Positions 1-6,077 of a stretch of DNA of 7,880 nucleotides are shown here, piece after piece. This DNA comes from Chloroflexota bacterium. Its GTDB lineage: Bacteria > Chloroflexota > Limnocylindria > Limnocylindrales > CSP1-4. A program made the translations under genes and the position numbers. The notes beneath the pieces were generated by a model. The model was not told the origin of the DNA. It saw only the letters and a program-made list of their open reading frames with translations, and ran no database searches. Position 1 is the stretch's first letter, and the number at the start of each line of letters is the position of its first letter. Location of the stretch: contig JAJYMP010000578.1 in NCBI GenBank assembly GCA_021786915.1, forward strand, positions 1 to 7,880, read 5' to 3'.

Positions 1-8
1 GGCAAAGC

Positions 9-60
9 GAGGGGTCGCGACGCCGGGACGCGGCGAGGGGTCGCGACGCCGGGACGCGGC
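9..60 (+). repeat. 26-bp tandem repeat, block A (2 units)
   Basis: Two identical head-to-tail 26-bp units, 9-34 and 35-60. Each starts GAGGGGTCGCGACG and ends CCGGGACGCGGC. Each contains the perfect 8-bp palindrome GTCGCGAC and a short hairpin-forming stretch with arms CGCCG and CGGCG around GGACG, the last base of which is the first base of the next unit. There are no spacers, so it is not a CRISPR array. A GGCAAAGC flank marks the left edge and a partial third unit (GAGGGA) the right. Confidence 0.9.
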
Positions 61-94
61 GAGGGACCCGGACTGGGACTGGGCTGGAGACGGG

Positions 95-231
95 GATCGC
101 TGGCCCGCCGAGTCGCCACAGACTCAGATGCGGCCCCCTCGCGCACGGGCCACGCCCCGGGGCCCGCGCCCCGGCCGGCGGCCCCGCACGGCGCCGCGCG
201 CGGCGAGTCCAGCGTGACTCAGGCGCCCGGG
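95..231 (+). repeat. Long palindromic repeat element, copy 1
   Basis: This stretch aligns without gaps to the reverse complement of 5880-6016, with about 96 of 137 positions identical by hand count. A 17-bp exact block (140-156 here, 5955-5971 there) and matching ends (GAGTCGC at 110-116, GACTCAG at 216-222) anchor the alignment. The ends form an imperfect stem: GAGTC 110-114 pairs with GACTC 216-220, and GACTC 121-125 pairs with GAGTC 205-209, with an unpaired patch between. A perfect 10-bp palindrome (154-163) sits near the centre. The element lies about 130 bp past the coxG stop, between the two tandem-repeat blocks. It has no coding potential that I can see. It could be a REP/MITE-like element, a structured 3' RNA end, or both. 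Confidence 0.75.
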
Positions 232-244
232 GGGTGGGCAAAGC

Positions 245-322
245 GAGGGGTCGCGGCGCCGGGACGCGGCGAGGGGTCGCGACGCCGGGACGCGGCGAGG
301 GGTCGCGACGCCGGGACGCGGC
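245..322 (+). repeat. 26-bp tandem repeat, block B (3 units)
   Basis: Three head-to-tail units of the repeat seen at 9-60: 245-270, 271-296 and 297-322. The first differs from the others by one base (GTCGCGGC instead of GTCGCGAC), which breaks its small palindrome. The block begins after GGCAAAGC and ends in GAGGAACCCGGAGTGGGAC, almost the same flanks as block A. It starts about 38 bp beyond the coxG stop, so a read-through cox mRNA would carry three successive small hairpins. Confidence 0.9.
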
Positions 323-359
323 GAGGAACCCGGAGTGGGACGCCGGCGGCCGGAGCGCC

Positions 360-803
360 TCAGCCAGCCTCGAGCTTGGAGCGGATGCAGTCGAAGGTCT
401 GGCCGATCATCTTGTTGGCCGTCCCGTCGATCATCCGGGCCCCGACCGACGCCAGCTTGCCGGCGATCGAGACGTCGGCCGACCAGGTCATGGTGGTCGG
501 CCCCTCGGCGGGTCCGTCGAGCGTCATGTCCGCCGTGGCGTCCACCGCGGACCCGGGCGCCTGGCCGTGCGCCTTGATCAGGGCGTGGTCGGGCTCGGCC
601 CGCTCCGCGATCGTCATGTCCACGGTGAACCGCGCGGCAATGAAGCCGATGCCCACCCTCGCCTTCGCCTTGAAGCGGTCGGCGTCGACGACCTCGATCG
701 ATTCGACCCCCGGTCCGCATGAGCCCACCCGGTTGGGATCCATCAGGAAGGCCCAGACGCGCTCGCGCGGCGCGGCGATCTGGACGGTGCCGGAGAACTG
801 CAT
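360..803 (-). CDS. coxG: CoxG, SRPBCC-fold CO dehydrogenase accessory protein
   Basis: 147 aa, last gene of the cox operon. It resembles the CoxG/SRPBCC family, which has a START-like hydrophobic pocket. The N-terminus MQFSGTVQIAAPRERVWAFL is the family's typical opening strand and helix, followed by a proline/glycine turn (PGVESIEVVD, 31-40), strands with alternating polarity (46-110) and a long C-terminal helix (120-145). In characterised systems CoxG links CO dehydrogenase to the membrane, and recent work on mycobacteria implicates it in handling menaquinone as electron acceptor. Some family members carry a C-terminal extension with a membrane anchor. This one ends right after the SRPBCC domain and shows no transmembrane segment. 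The start has a strong Shine-Dalgarno run (GGAGGAGGGG) within 807-816. It lies 19 bp after the preceding xdhC/YHS gene, so it is surely co-transcribed. Confidence 0.92.
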   Translation of the reverse strand: MQFSGTVQIAAPRERVWAFLMDPNRVGSCGPGVESIEVVDADRFKAKARVGIGFIAARFTVDMTIAERAEPDHALIKAHGQAPGSAVDATADMTLDGPAEGPTTMTWSADVSIAGKLASVGARMIDGTANKMIGQTFDCIRSKLEAG

Positions 804-822
804 CGACCCCTCCTCCAGGCGG

Positions 823-1869
823 CTACGACATCCGGACGGCGGGCGTCTCGGCGCTGAGGTAGAGCTCCGGCTCCCGGATGAACGCGGTCCGGCAGCCCAT
901 GCGGCAGAAGGCGTAGACGACGCCGTCGTGCTCGGCGAGGTGACGGGCGCGGTCGCGCTCCACGGTCATGCCGCAGACCGGGTCGACGAGCACGATGTCC
1001 CCGGTGGCCGCCTCCGGCTCGGGCGACGCATCCTTCCCCGCGCCGGCGAGCGTGGCCGGGCCCGGCATGGCGACGAACGGCGCCCGCCCGCGACGGACGA
1101 GCGTGAGCTCGGCCAGGATCGAGACCGCCACCTCCTCGGGCGTCTCCGCGCCGATGTCCATGCCCGCCGGGGCTCGCAGGGCGGCGATGCGCTCGGCCGG
1201 CACGCCCTCGTCGGCGAGCCAGGACCGCAGGACCGCGGCCCGCGTGGGCGAGGCGATGAGGCCCACGTACGACACCTGGTCGCGCCGCAGCAGCCGCTCC
1301 ACCGCCTCCTCGTCCCAGATCCCCTGGGTCGCCACGAGCGCGTACGGGCTCGTCTCCGGGTCGACGACCCGCAGCCCGCCCTCGGTCAGGACCCGCTCCA
1401 CGCCCGGGAACGCGGACGGGTCGGCCAGCGGGTCGAACACCGACACCCGCCAGCCCGTCGCCGCCCCCAGGGTCGCGAGCGCCGTGGCGATGGGCGTCGT
1501 GCCCACCACCCACAGCGACGGCGCCGGCAGCCGCGGCTCGACGTAGATCTCGAGCGTGCCGCCCGAGTGGCAGCTCATGGTCAGCTCCACGATGCCGTCC
1601 GAGCGGCGGCCCTCGGCCGGGCCGTCCTTGGACAGGCGGAGCAGCCGCGGCTGGCCGTCCTGGAGCGACCGGAGGGCCTCGCGGATGACGACGGGCTGGG
1701 CGCAGCTGCCGCCCACCCAGCCCTCGATCGTGCCGTCGGCGCGGATGATCCCCCGCGCGCCGGGCTTCGCCGACGTGGGCCGGCGCACGGCGACCACGGT
1801 GGCCAGCGCGAAGGCGACGCCCTCCGCCTCGAGCTCGGCGATGCGCGGGGTGAGGGACGCGGCCGCCAT
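823..1869 (-). CDS. XdhC/CoxI-family maturation protein with C-terminal YHS domain
   Basis: 348 aa. Residues about 8-112 match the XdhC/CoxI N-terminal domain, including GWVGGSCAQPVV (50-61) and MSCHSGGTLEIYVEP (98-112, Cys100). Residues about 118-262 match the Rossmann-like C-terminal domain, with LWVVGTTPIATAL (119-131), YVGLIASPTRAAVL (201-214) and the tail APAGMDIGAETPEEVAVSILAEL (233-255). A linker leads to a YHS-type metal-binding domain (about 291-338): DPVCGM with Cys299, then YAFCRMGC with Cys322 and Cys326, and a closing ELYL. XdhC proteins bind molybdenum cofactor and help sulfurate and insert it into xanthine-oxidase-family enzymes, so CoxL is the likely client. What the YHS domain does is unknown; a copper or other thiophilic metal role is my inference. 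Its ATG shares one base with the coxL stop (TGATG), implying translational coupling. No close Shine-Dalgarno is obvious. Confidence 0.93.
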   Translation of the reverse strand: MAAASLTPRIAELEAEGVAFALATVVAVRRPTSAKPGARGIIRADGTIEGWVGGSCAQPVVIREALRSLQDGQPRLLRLSKDGPAEGRRSDGIVELTMSCHSGGTLEIYVEPRLPAPSLWVVGTTPIATALATLGAATGWRVSVFDPLADPSAFPGVERVLTEGGLRVVDPETSPYALVATQGIWDEEAVERLLRRDQVSYVGLIASPTRAAVLRSWLADEGVPAERIAALRAPAGMDIGAETPEEVAVSILAELTLVRRGRAPFVAMPGPATLAGAGKDASPEPEAATGDIVLVDPVCGMTVERDRARHLAEHDGVVYAFCRMGCRTAFIREPELYLSAETPAVRMS

Positions 1870-4244
1870 CACGCCACCGCGCCCTTCTCCTGGAGGATCC
1901 GCCACACCTTGTGGGGCGTGATCGGGATGTCGATGTGGGTGACGCCGAGGTGGGCGAGCGCGTCCACGACCGCGTTCGCGATCGCGGGCGGCGCGCCGAC
2001 CGTGGCCGACTCCCCCACCCCCTTGGCGCCCAGCGGGTGGTGCGGCGAGGGCGTGATGGTCTTGGCCGTCTCCCAGGACGGGGTCTCGAGCGCCGTCGGC
2101 AGGAGGTAGTCCATGAACGTGCCGGCGAGGTTGTTGCCCTGCTCGTCGTATGAGATCTCCTCGTACAGCGACGGGGCGAGGCCCATCGTGAGGCCGCCGT
2201 GGATCTGGCCGTCCACGATCATGGGGTTGATGATGTTGCCGCAGTCGTCGACCGCGACGAACCGGCGGACCTTCACCTGGCCCGTGCCCTTGTCGATGTC
2301 CACCACGCAGATGTAGCTGCCGAACGGGAACGTGAGGTTGGGCGGGTCGTAGTAGTCGGTCGCCTCGAGGCCCGCCTCCATGCCGGCCGGGTGGTTGGTG
2401 TAGGCCGCGAACGCCAGCTCGGCGATGGTCTTGACCCGGTCCGGCGAGCCCTTGACGCTCCACTGGCCGGGCGTCCACTCGAGGTCGTCGGGCGAGCACT
2501 CGAGCAGGTGCGCGGCGAGCAGCCGCGTCTTCTCGCGGATCTTGCGGGCGGCGATCGCGGTGGCGGCGCCCGCGGTGGGCGTGGAGCGCGAGGCGTAGGT
2601 GCCCAGGCCGTAGGGCGCCGTGTCCGTGTCGCCCTCCTCGACCTTGACCTTGGACGCGGGGATCCCCAGCTCCTCCGCCACGATCTGGGCGAACGTCGTC
2701 TCGTGGCCCTGGCCCTGGCTCTGGACGCCGAGCCGGACGATGGCCGAGCCGGTGGGGTGCACGCGGATCTCGGCCGAGTCGAACATCTTGATGCCGATGA
2801 TGTCGAAGTCGTGCGACGGGCCGGCGCCCACGATCTCGGTGAACGAGCTGATCCCGATGCCCATCAGCTCGCCCCGGGCCCGCTTCTCCGCCTGCTCGCG
2901 GCGGAGGTCCTCGTAGCCGATGAGGTCCATCGCCTTGCGCAGCGCCGTGTGGTAGTCGCCCGAGTCGTAGTCCCAGCCCGTCGGCGTGTGGTACGGGAAC
3001 TGGTCGGGGCGGATGAAGTTCTTGAGGCGGAACTCGGCCGGGTCCATGCCGATCGCGCGGGCGGCCTCGTCGGCGAGGCGCTCGATCGTGTGGACCGCCT
3101 CGGTCACCCGGAACGAGCAGCGGTAGGCCACGCCGCCGGGCGGCTTGTTGGTGTAGGCGGCGTCCACCTCGACGAACGCGTGGGGCATCTGGTAGGACCC
3201 GGTGATCACGTTGAACAGCCCGGCCGGGAACTTGGAGGGGTCCGCGGCGGCGTCGGTGTAGCCGTGGTCGGCGAGCGTCTTGACGCGCAGGCCCGCGATC
3301 GTCCCGTCGGCCGTGAGGCCCATCTCGGCGTGGATGTGGTAGTCGCGGGCGAACGAGTCGGCCTGCAGGTTCTCGCTGCGGTCCTCGATCCACTTGACGG
3401 GCCGCCCGAGCGTCAGGCTCGCGACGATCGCGCACACGTAGCCCGGGTACACCGGCACCTTGCCGCCGAAGCCGCCGCCGATGTCGTGCGTCTTGACCCG
3501 GATCTGCGACTCCGGGATGCCCGACACCAGGCTGATCACGGTCCGGTAGACGTGCGGGGCCTGGCTGGTCACGTGGAAGTCGAGGTGGGCGCGGACGGGG
3601 TCCCAGTCGGCGATGCAGCCGCAGGTCTCGATCGAGGCGACGTGGATCCGCGGGATGTAGACGTCGATCGGTACGACCCGGTCCGCGGCCGCGAGGGCGG
3701 CGTCGGTGGCCGCGCGGTCGCCCGACTCCCAGTGCCAGATGTGGTTGGTCTGCTTGCCCTCGCCGCGGTCCGGCCGGAGCACGGGCGCGTCGGCCTCGAG
3801 GGCCTTGAACGGGTCGACCACCACCGGCAGCGGCTCGTACTCCACCGCGACGGCCTCGATCGCGTCGGCGGCCTGGTAGCGCGTCTCGGCGATGACCGCG
3901 GCCACCTCCTGGGCCTGGTACATCACCTCGTCCACGGGCAGCACCATCTGCTTGTCGCCGGCGAGCGTGGGCATCCAGTGGAGCCCCGCCTTCTCGAGGT
4001 CCTTGCCCGTGATGACCGCGAGGACGCCGGGCATGGCCAGGGCGGCGCTCGCGTCGATGGACGTGATCTTGGCGTGGGCGTACGGGCTGCGGACCATGTC
4101 CATCCAGACCATGCCCGGCAGGACGACGTCCTCGATGTACTCCCCCTGGCCCCGGATGAAGCGCGGGTCCTCGCGGCGCTTCATCGAGTGGCCCATGCCC
4201 GAGACCTCGGGCGACGTGGTCGGCGGCTGCGCCTCGGTCGTCAT
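1869..4244 (-). CDS. coxL: CO dehydrogenase large subunit CoxL, form I (Mo/Cu)
   Basis: 791 aa, close to the ~809 aa of the well-studied Oligotropha enzyme. It is the catalytic subunit of aerobic CO dehydrogenase, oxidising CO with water to CO2 at a Mo-S-Cu centre. The active-site loop AYRCSFR (373-379) is the form I signature; Cys376 corresponds to the copper-ligating cysteine. Form II relatives carry AYRGAGR instead. Other family motifs are SQAPH (228-232, with the glutamine near Mo), GGGFGGK (256-262), SQGQGHET (509-516) and GVGES (742-746), whose Glu745 is the expected base next to molybdenum. The N-terminal [21 protein letters not shown] is typical of CoxL. The start ATG has GAGGAG six bases upstream (4251-4256). 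It lies 16 bp after coxS. No frameshift or missing catalytic residue is seen. No signal peptide, so cytoplasmic. Confidence 0.98.
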   Translation of the reverse strand: MTTEAQPPTTSPEVSGMGHSMKRREDPRFIRGQGEYIEDVVLPGMVWMDMVRSPYAHAKITSIDASAALAMPGVLAVITGKDLEKAGLHWMPTLAGDKQMVLPVDEVMYQAQEVAAVIAETRYQAADAIEAVAVEYEPLPVVVDPFKALEADAPVLRPDRGEGKQTNHIWHWESGDRAATDAALAAADRVVPIDVYIPRIHVASIETCGCIADWDPVRAHLDFHVTSQAPHVYRTVISLVSGIPESQIRVKTHDIGGGFGGKVPVYPGYVCAIVASLTLGRPVKWIEDRSENLQADSFARDYHIHAEMGLTADGTIAGLRVKTLADHGYTDAAADPSKFPAGLFNVITGSYQMPHAFVEVDAAYTNKPPGGVAYRCSFRVTEAVHTIERLADEAARAIGMDPAEFRLKNFIRPDQFPYHTPTGWDYDSGDYHTALRKAMDLIGYEDLRREQAEKRARGELMGIGISSFTEIVGAGPSHDFDIIGIKMFDSAEIRVHPTGSAIVRLGVQSQGQGHETTFAQIVAEELGIPASKVKVEEGDTDTAPYGLGTYASRSTPTAGAATAIAARKIREKTRLLAAHLLECSPDDLEWTPGQWSVKGSPDRVKTIAELAFAAYTNHPAGMEAGLEATDYYDPPNLTFPFGSYICVVDIDKGTGQVKVRRFVAVDDCGNIINPMIVDGQIHGGLTMGLAPSLYEEISYDEQGNNLAGTFMDYLLPTALETPSWETAKTITPSPHHPLGAKGVGESATVGAPPAIANAVVDALAHLGVTHIDIPITPHKVWRILQEKGAVA

Positions 4245-4260
4245 CGTCGTCTCCTCGGGC

Positions 4261-4758
4261 TCAGGCGGTCGCCGTGGCGTCGGACGGCGCGCGGAGCTCG
4301 TCCGCCGCCTGCTGGACCGCCTTGACGATGTTCACGTAGCCGGTGCAGCGGCAGAGGTTGCCGGCGATCCCCTCCCGGATCTCGTCCTCGGTGGGATCGG
4401 GGTTCTCGCCCAGCAGCCAGGCCGACTGCATGATCATCCCGGGCGTGCAGAAGCCGCACTGGAGGCCGTGGCAGTCCCAGAACGCCTGCTGCAGCGGGTG
4501 CAGCTTGCCGCCCAGCTCCATGCCCTCGATCGTCGTCACCGTGGCGCCGTCGGCCTGGACGGCGAGCATCGTGCAGGACTTGGCGCTCCGCCCGTTGACG
4601 TGGACCGTGCACGCGCCGCAGTTGCTCGTGTCGCAGCCCGTGTGGGTGCCGGTCAGGCCCAGGACGTCGCGCAGCAGGTGCACCAGCAGCAGGCGCGGCT
4701 CGACGTCCGCCTCCCGCGCCTGGCCGTTGACCGTCAGCCGGACGTGGTTCGTGCTCAT
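4261..4758 (-). CDS. coxS: CO dehydrogenase small subunit CoxS, two [2Fe-2S] clusters
   Basis: 165 aa, the usual length of CoxS. It carries electrons from the molybdenum site of CoxL to FAD in CoxM. The N-terminal plant-ferredoxin-like domain has cluster ligands Cys42, Cys47, Cys50 ([10 protein letters not shown]) and Cys62. The C-terminal helical domain has Cys101, Cys104 (QCGFCTPGM) and Cys136, Cys138 (NLCRCTGY). All eight expected ligands are present. The chosen start, [12 protein letters not shown], is the normal family N-terminus and has AGGAGA seven bases upstream (4766-4771). The frame stays open far upstream, but that translation is not protein-like and overlaps coxM. It sits 14 bp after coxM and 16 bp before coxL. 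Confidence 0.98.
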   Translation of the reverse strand: MSTNHVRLTVNGQAREADVEPRLLLVHLLRDVLGLTGTHTGCDTSNCGACTVHVNGRSAKSCTMLAVQADGATVTTIEGMELGGKLHPLQQAFWDCHGLQCGFCTPGMIMQSAWLLGENPDPTEDEIREGIAGNLCRCTGYVNIVKAVQQAADELRAPSDATATA

Positions 4759-4772
4759 GTGCCCGTCTCCTC

Positions 4773-5645
4773 TCAGGCGGCGGCGGCGCGCTCGGCGGCG
4801 AGGCGCAGCGCCCGGATGACGATCTCGCGGGCCATCGCCCGCTTGTAGTCCGCGGGTCCGTGCCCGTCGGCGACCGGCCTCGCCTGCGCCGCGGCCGCCT
4901 CTCCCGCGGCGGCGAACGCCGCTTCGCCCGGCGCCGCCCCCGCCAGCGCGGCCTCGGCGTCGGTGGCCGTGAACGGCGCGTCGCCCACGGCGGTCAGCGC
5001 CAGGCCGGCCGTCGCGATCCGGCCGTCGTCGCCCAGCTGGATCGAGGCGGCCGCCCCGACGGTCGCGAAGTCGCCGGCGCGCCGCTCCAGCTTCACGTAG
5101 GCGCTGCCGGACCGCGGCGCGGCGATCGGGATCCGGACCTCCGTGAGCACCTCGGTCGGCTCGATGCCGGTCTGGAACGCGTCGAGGAAGAACCCGCGCG
5201 CCGCCACCACGCGCTCGGCCGAGGCGCTCCGGCAGACGAACGAGGCGCCCAGCGCCTGGAGCACGGCCGGCCAGTCGGAGCTCGGGTCGGCATGGGCGCA
5301 GGAGCCGCCGATCGTGCCCCAGTTGCGGACCTGCGGGTCGCCGATCCCCCTCGCGGCATCCCGCATGATCGGGTGGTCGATTGCGAGCGCGTCGTCGCCG
5401 AGGATGGCCCGGTGCGTCGTCCGGGCGCCGATCCGCCACCAGTCGTCGGTGCGGGCGATGCCGTCGAGCCCCCCGACCGCCCCGATGTCCACGACCAGCG
5501 CGGGCTGCGCGAGCCGCAGCTTCATCAGCGGCAGCAGGCTGTAGCCGCCTGCGAGCACCTTGGCCTCGCCCTCGCGGTCCCGCAGGATCGCGAGCACCTC
5601 CTCGAGCGAGGCGGGCCGGACGTAGTCGAAGCTCGCGGGGATCAT
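4773..5645 (-). CDS. coxM: CO dehydrogenase medium subunit CoxM, FAD-binding
   Basis: 290 aa, matching the ~288 aa of known CoxM. It binds FAD and hands electrons from CO oxidation to the next carrier. The two FAD-contacting motifs are present: AGGYSLLP (32-39) and [10 protein letters not shown] (111-120). The C-terminal third (about 180-285) fits the CO dehydrogenase flavoprotein C-terminal domain ([20 protein letters not shown] at 183-202). The start [11 protein letters not shown] matches family N-termini, and GGGAGG lies ten bases upstream. Two further in-frame ATG codons upstream (5675 and 5663) would add ten or six residues unlike the family and would include that ribosome-binding site, so I reject them. 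First gene of the operon, behind a 432-bp gene-free region. Confidence 0.97.
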   Translation of the reverse strand: MIPASFDYVRPASLEEVLAILRDREGEAKVLAGGYSLLPLMKLRLAQPALVVDIGAVGGLDGIARTDDWWRIGARTTHRAILGDDALAIDHPIMRDAARGIGDPQVRNWGTIGGSCAHADPSSDWPAVLQALGASFVCRSASAERVVAARGFFLDAFQTGIEPTEVLTEVRIPIAAPRSGSAYVKLERRAGDFATVGAAASIQLGDDGRIATAGLALTAVGDAPFTATDAEAALAGAAPGEAAFAAAGEAAAAQARPVADGHGPADYKRAMAREIVIRALRLAAERAAAA

Positions 5646-5655
5646 GCGCGGCGAA

Positions 5656-5661
5656 CCTCCC
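5656..5661 (-). promoter_or_regulatory. Ribosome-binding site deciding the coxM start
   Basis: GGGAGG on the minus strand, ten bases before the ATG at 5645. It favours MIPASFDY as the N-terminus over the upstream in-frame ATG codons at 5663 and 5675. Confidence 0.7.
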
Positions 5662-5731
5662 ATCGCAGGGGACACGATGGATGTCGGGCTCGCACACCGG
5701 AGCTGGGGACGAGCTCGGCGTTGTCATGACC

Positions 5732-5751
5732 GTCGGCGGTGAATCGCCGAC
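5732..5751 (-). promoter_or_regulatory. Leader hairpin 2 upstream of coxM
   Basis: Perfect 7-bp inverted repeat GTCGGCG / CGCCGAC around a 6-nt loop. It lies in the presumed coxM leader about 87 bp before the start codon and ten bases after a second hairpin. No poly-U follows, so it does not look like a simple terminator. It may stabilise the mRNA or be a protein site; I recognise no known riboswitch. Confidence 0.45.
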
Positions 5752-5760
5752 TGCTATGCG

Positions 5761-5781
5761 GGCCCGCGGCGTGTGCGGGCC
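5761..5781 (-). promoter_or_regulatory. Leader hairpin 1 upstream of coxM
   Basis: Perfect 7-bp inverted repeat GGCCCGC / GCGGGCC around a 7-nt loop. If the promoter at 5795-5823 is right, transcription would begin near 5788, so this stem would form at the extreme 5' end of the cox mRNA. Such 5' stems often protect mRNA from decay. The role here is inferred. Confidence 0.45.
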
Positions 5782-5794
5782 GTTCGAGGTCGCG

Positions 5795-5823
5795 AGTATG
5801 GTCCGGTTCCGTTGACTCGTCAA
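5795..5823 (-). promoter_or_regulatory. Candidate sigma70-type promoter for the cox operon
   Basis: On the minus strand TTGACG (5823-5818; 5 of 6 to TTGACA) is followed after exactly 17 bp by CATACT (5800-5795; 4 of 6 to TATAAT). It sits about 150 bp before coxM in a relatively AT-richer patch, oriented towards the operon. No start site is proven. Confidence 0.5.
5812..5823. promoter_or_regulatory. Dyad overlapping the -35 box, possible operator
   Basis: Perfect dyad TTGAC-NN-GTCAA, covering the whole candidate -35 hexamer. A regulator bound here would compete with RNA polymerase. A 5+2+5 dyad is short and could be chance, and no regulator gene lies in the window. Confidence 0.3.
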
Positions 5824-5838
5824 TCGTCGCCCGCCGGG

Positions 5839-5874
5839 CGGGACGCGGCGCGGGACGAGGGCCGGGACGCGGCG
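5839..5874 (+). repeat. Degenerate repeat sharing the 26-bp unit core
   Basis: The core CGGGACGCGGCG, which ends every 26-bp unit at 9-60 and 245-322, occurs twice here (5839-5850 and 5863-5874), 24 bp apart. The bases between have diverged. It abuts the second palindromic element, just as the tandem blocks abut the first. Confidence 0.55.
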
Positions 5875-5879
5875 CCGCG

Positions 5880-6016
5880 CGCGGGCGGCTGAGTCGTGTC
5901 GGGGTCGCCCAGCGTGGTGGCGTGCACGAGCGCCGGCCCGGACCGGGGGTTCGCGGCGTGGCCCGTGCGCGCGGGATGCGCTCCTGACCCCGACGCGACT
6001 CAGCCCGCGAGGGATC
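5880..6016 (-). repeat. Long palindromic repeat element, copy 2 (inverted)
   Basis: Inverted copy of 95-231, gap-free over about 137 bp with roughly 70% identity by hand count. This copy is the better palindrome: its 20-bp arms 5887-5906 and 5986-6005 are complementary at 19 of 20 positions (GGCTGAGTCGYGTCGGGGTC). A weaker inner pair (GTGCACGAGC near 5923 against GCCCGTGCGC near 5961) would lengthen the hairpin. It begins 61 bp past the methyltransferase stop and ends about 57 bp before the candidate cox promoter. It encodes no protein that I can see and has no neighbouring transposase. Confidence 0.78.
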
Positions 6017-6077
6017 GGCGGATCGGGACACTCGCAGCCGCGCGATGCCGCCCACCTGCGAGGAACGCCCGTCGCCC

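Larger units (their letters stand above)
1..359. other. Gene-free region downstream of coxG, filled by repeats
   Basis: I see no credible gene here. Open frames crossing it have arginine/glycine-rich translations typical of GC-rich non-coding DNA. It contains a two-unit block of a 26-bp tandem repeat (9-60), a long palindromic element (95-231) and a three-unit block of the same tandem repeat (245-322). The block edges match: GGCAAAGC precedes both (1-8 and 237-244), and 61-79 and 323-341 match at 17 of 19 positions. So about 236 bp of layout appears directly duplicated. There is no T-tract, hence no classical intrinsic terminator for the cox operon, although hairpins in the repeats could stop transcription or protect the mRNA 3' end. 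Confidence 0.7.
5646..6077. other. 432-bp gene-free region between methyltransferase and coxM
   Basis: No credible gene. Reading from the methyltransferase stop towards coxM, it holds a palindromic repeat element (6016-5880), a degenerate repeat related to the 26-bp units (5874-5839), a plausible promoter (5823-5795) with a dyad over the -35 box, two perfect 7-bp-stem hairpins (5781-5761 and 5751-5732) and the coxM ribosome-binding site. It is the only long gap within the gene run and the natural place for control of the cox operon. Confidence 0.75.

Noticed and set aside
9..322. CRISPR array
   Set aside because: Units are directly adjacent without unique spacers, only 26 bp with internal palindromes, and there are no cas genes in the window.
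214..2109. Long plus-strand open frame opposite coxG and the xdhC/YHS gene
   Set aside because: Its translation is low-complexity Arg/Gly/Ala/His-rich text without domains, and it runs through the tandem repeats. It is an antisense shadow caused by high GC at third codon positions of the real genes.
1870..3435. N-terminal extension of the xdhC/YHS gene through coxL (870 aa)
   Set aside because: The added part is out of frame with coxL and non-protein-like. Family similarity starts exactly at the ATG overlapping the coxL stop.
1869..4244. Form II CO dehydrogenase-like or xanthine dehydrogenase large subunit
   Set aside because: The active-site loop is AYRCSFR, not AYRGAGR, and the subunits are separate M, S and L chains with CO dehydrogenase lengths.
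2199..4325. 708-codon plus-strand open frame opposite coxL
   Set aside because: It is rich in Val/Arg/Gly/Asp/His with no recognisable motif, and is explained fully by the codon bias of coxL on the other strand.
5732..5781. Known molybdenum-cofactor riboswitch upstream of coxM
   Set aside because: Two simple stems are visible, but I cannot match the conserved junctions of the Moco RNA motif by eye, so I do not name it.
5739..5987. Small plus-strand gene in the region before coxM
   Set aside because: No ribosome-binding site, Arg/Gly-rich translation, and it crosses the palindromic element and the hairpins; not supported as a protein.
95..6016. Composite transposon carrying the cox operon
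   Set aside because: The flanking inverted elements have no transposase, no insertion-sequence termini that I recognise and no target-site duplication that I can identify. I keep them only as repeat elements.
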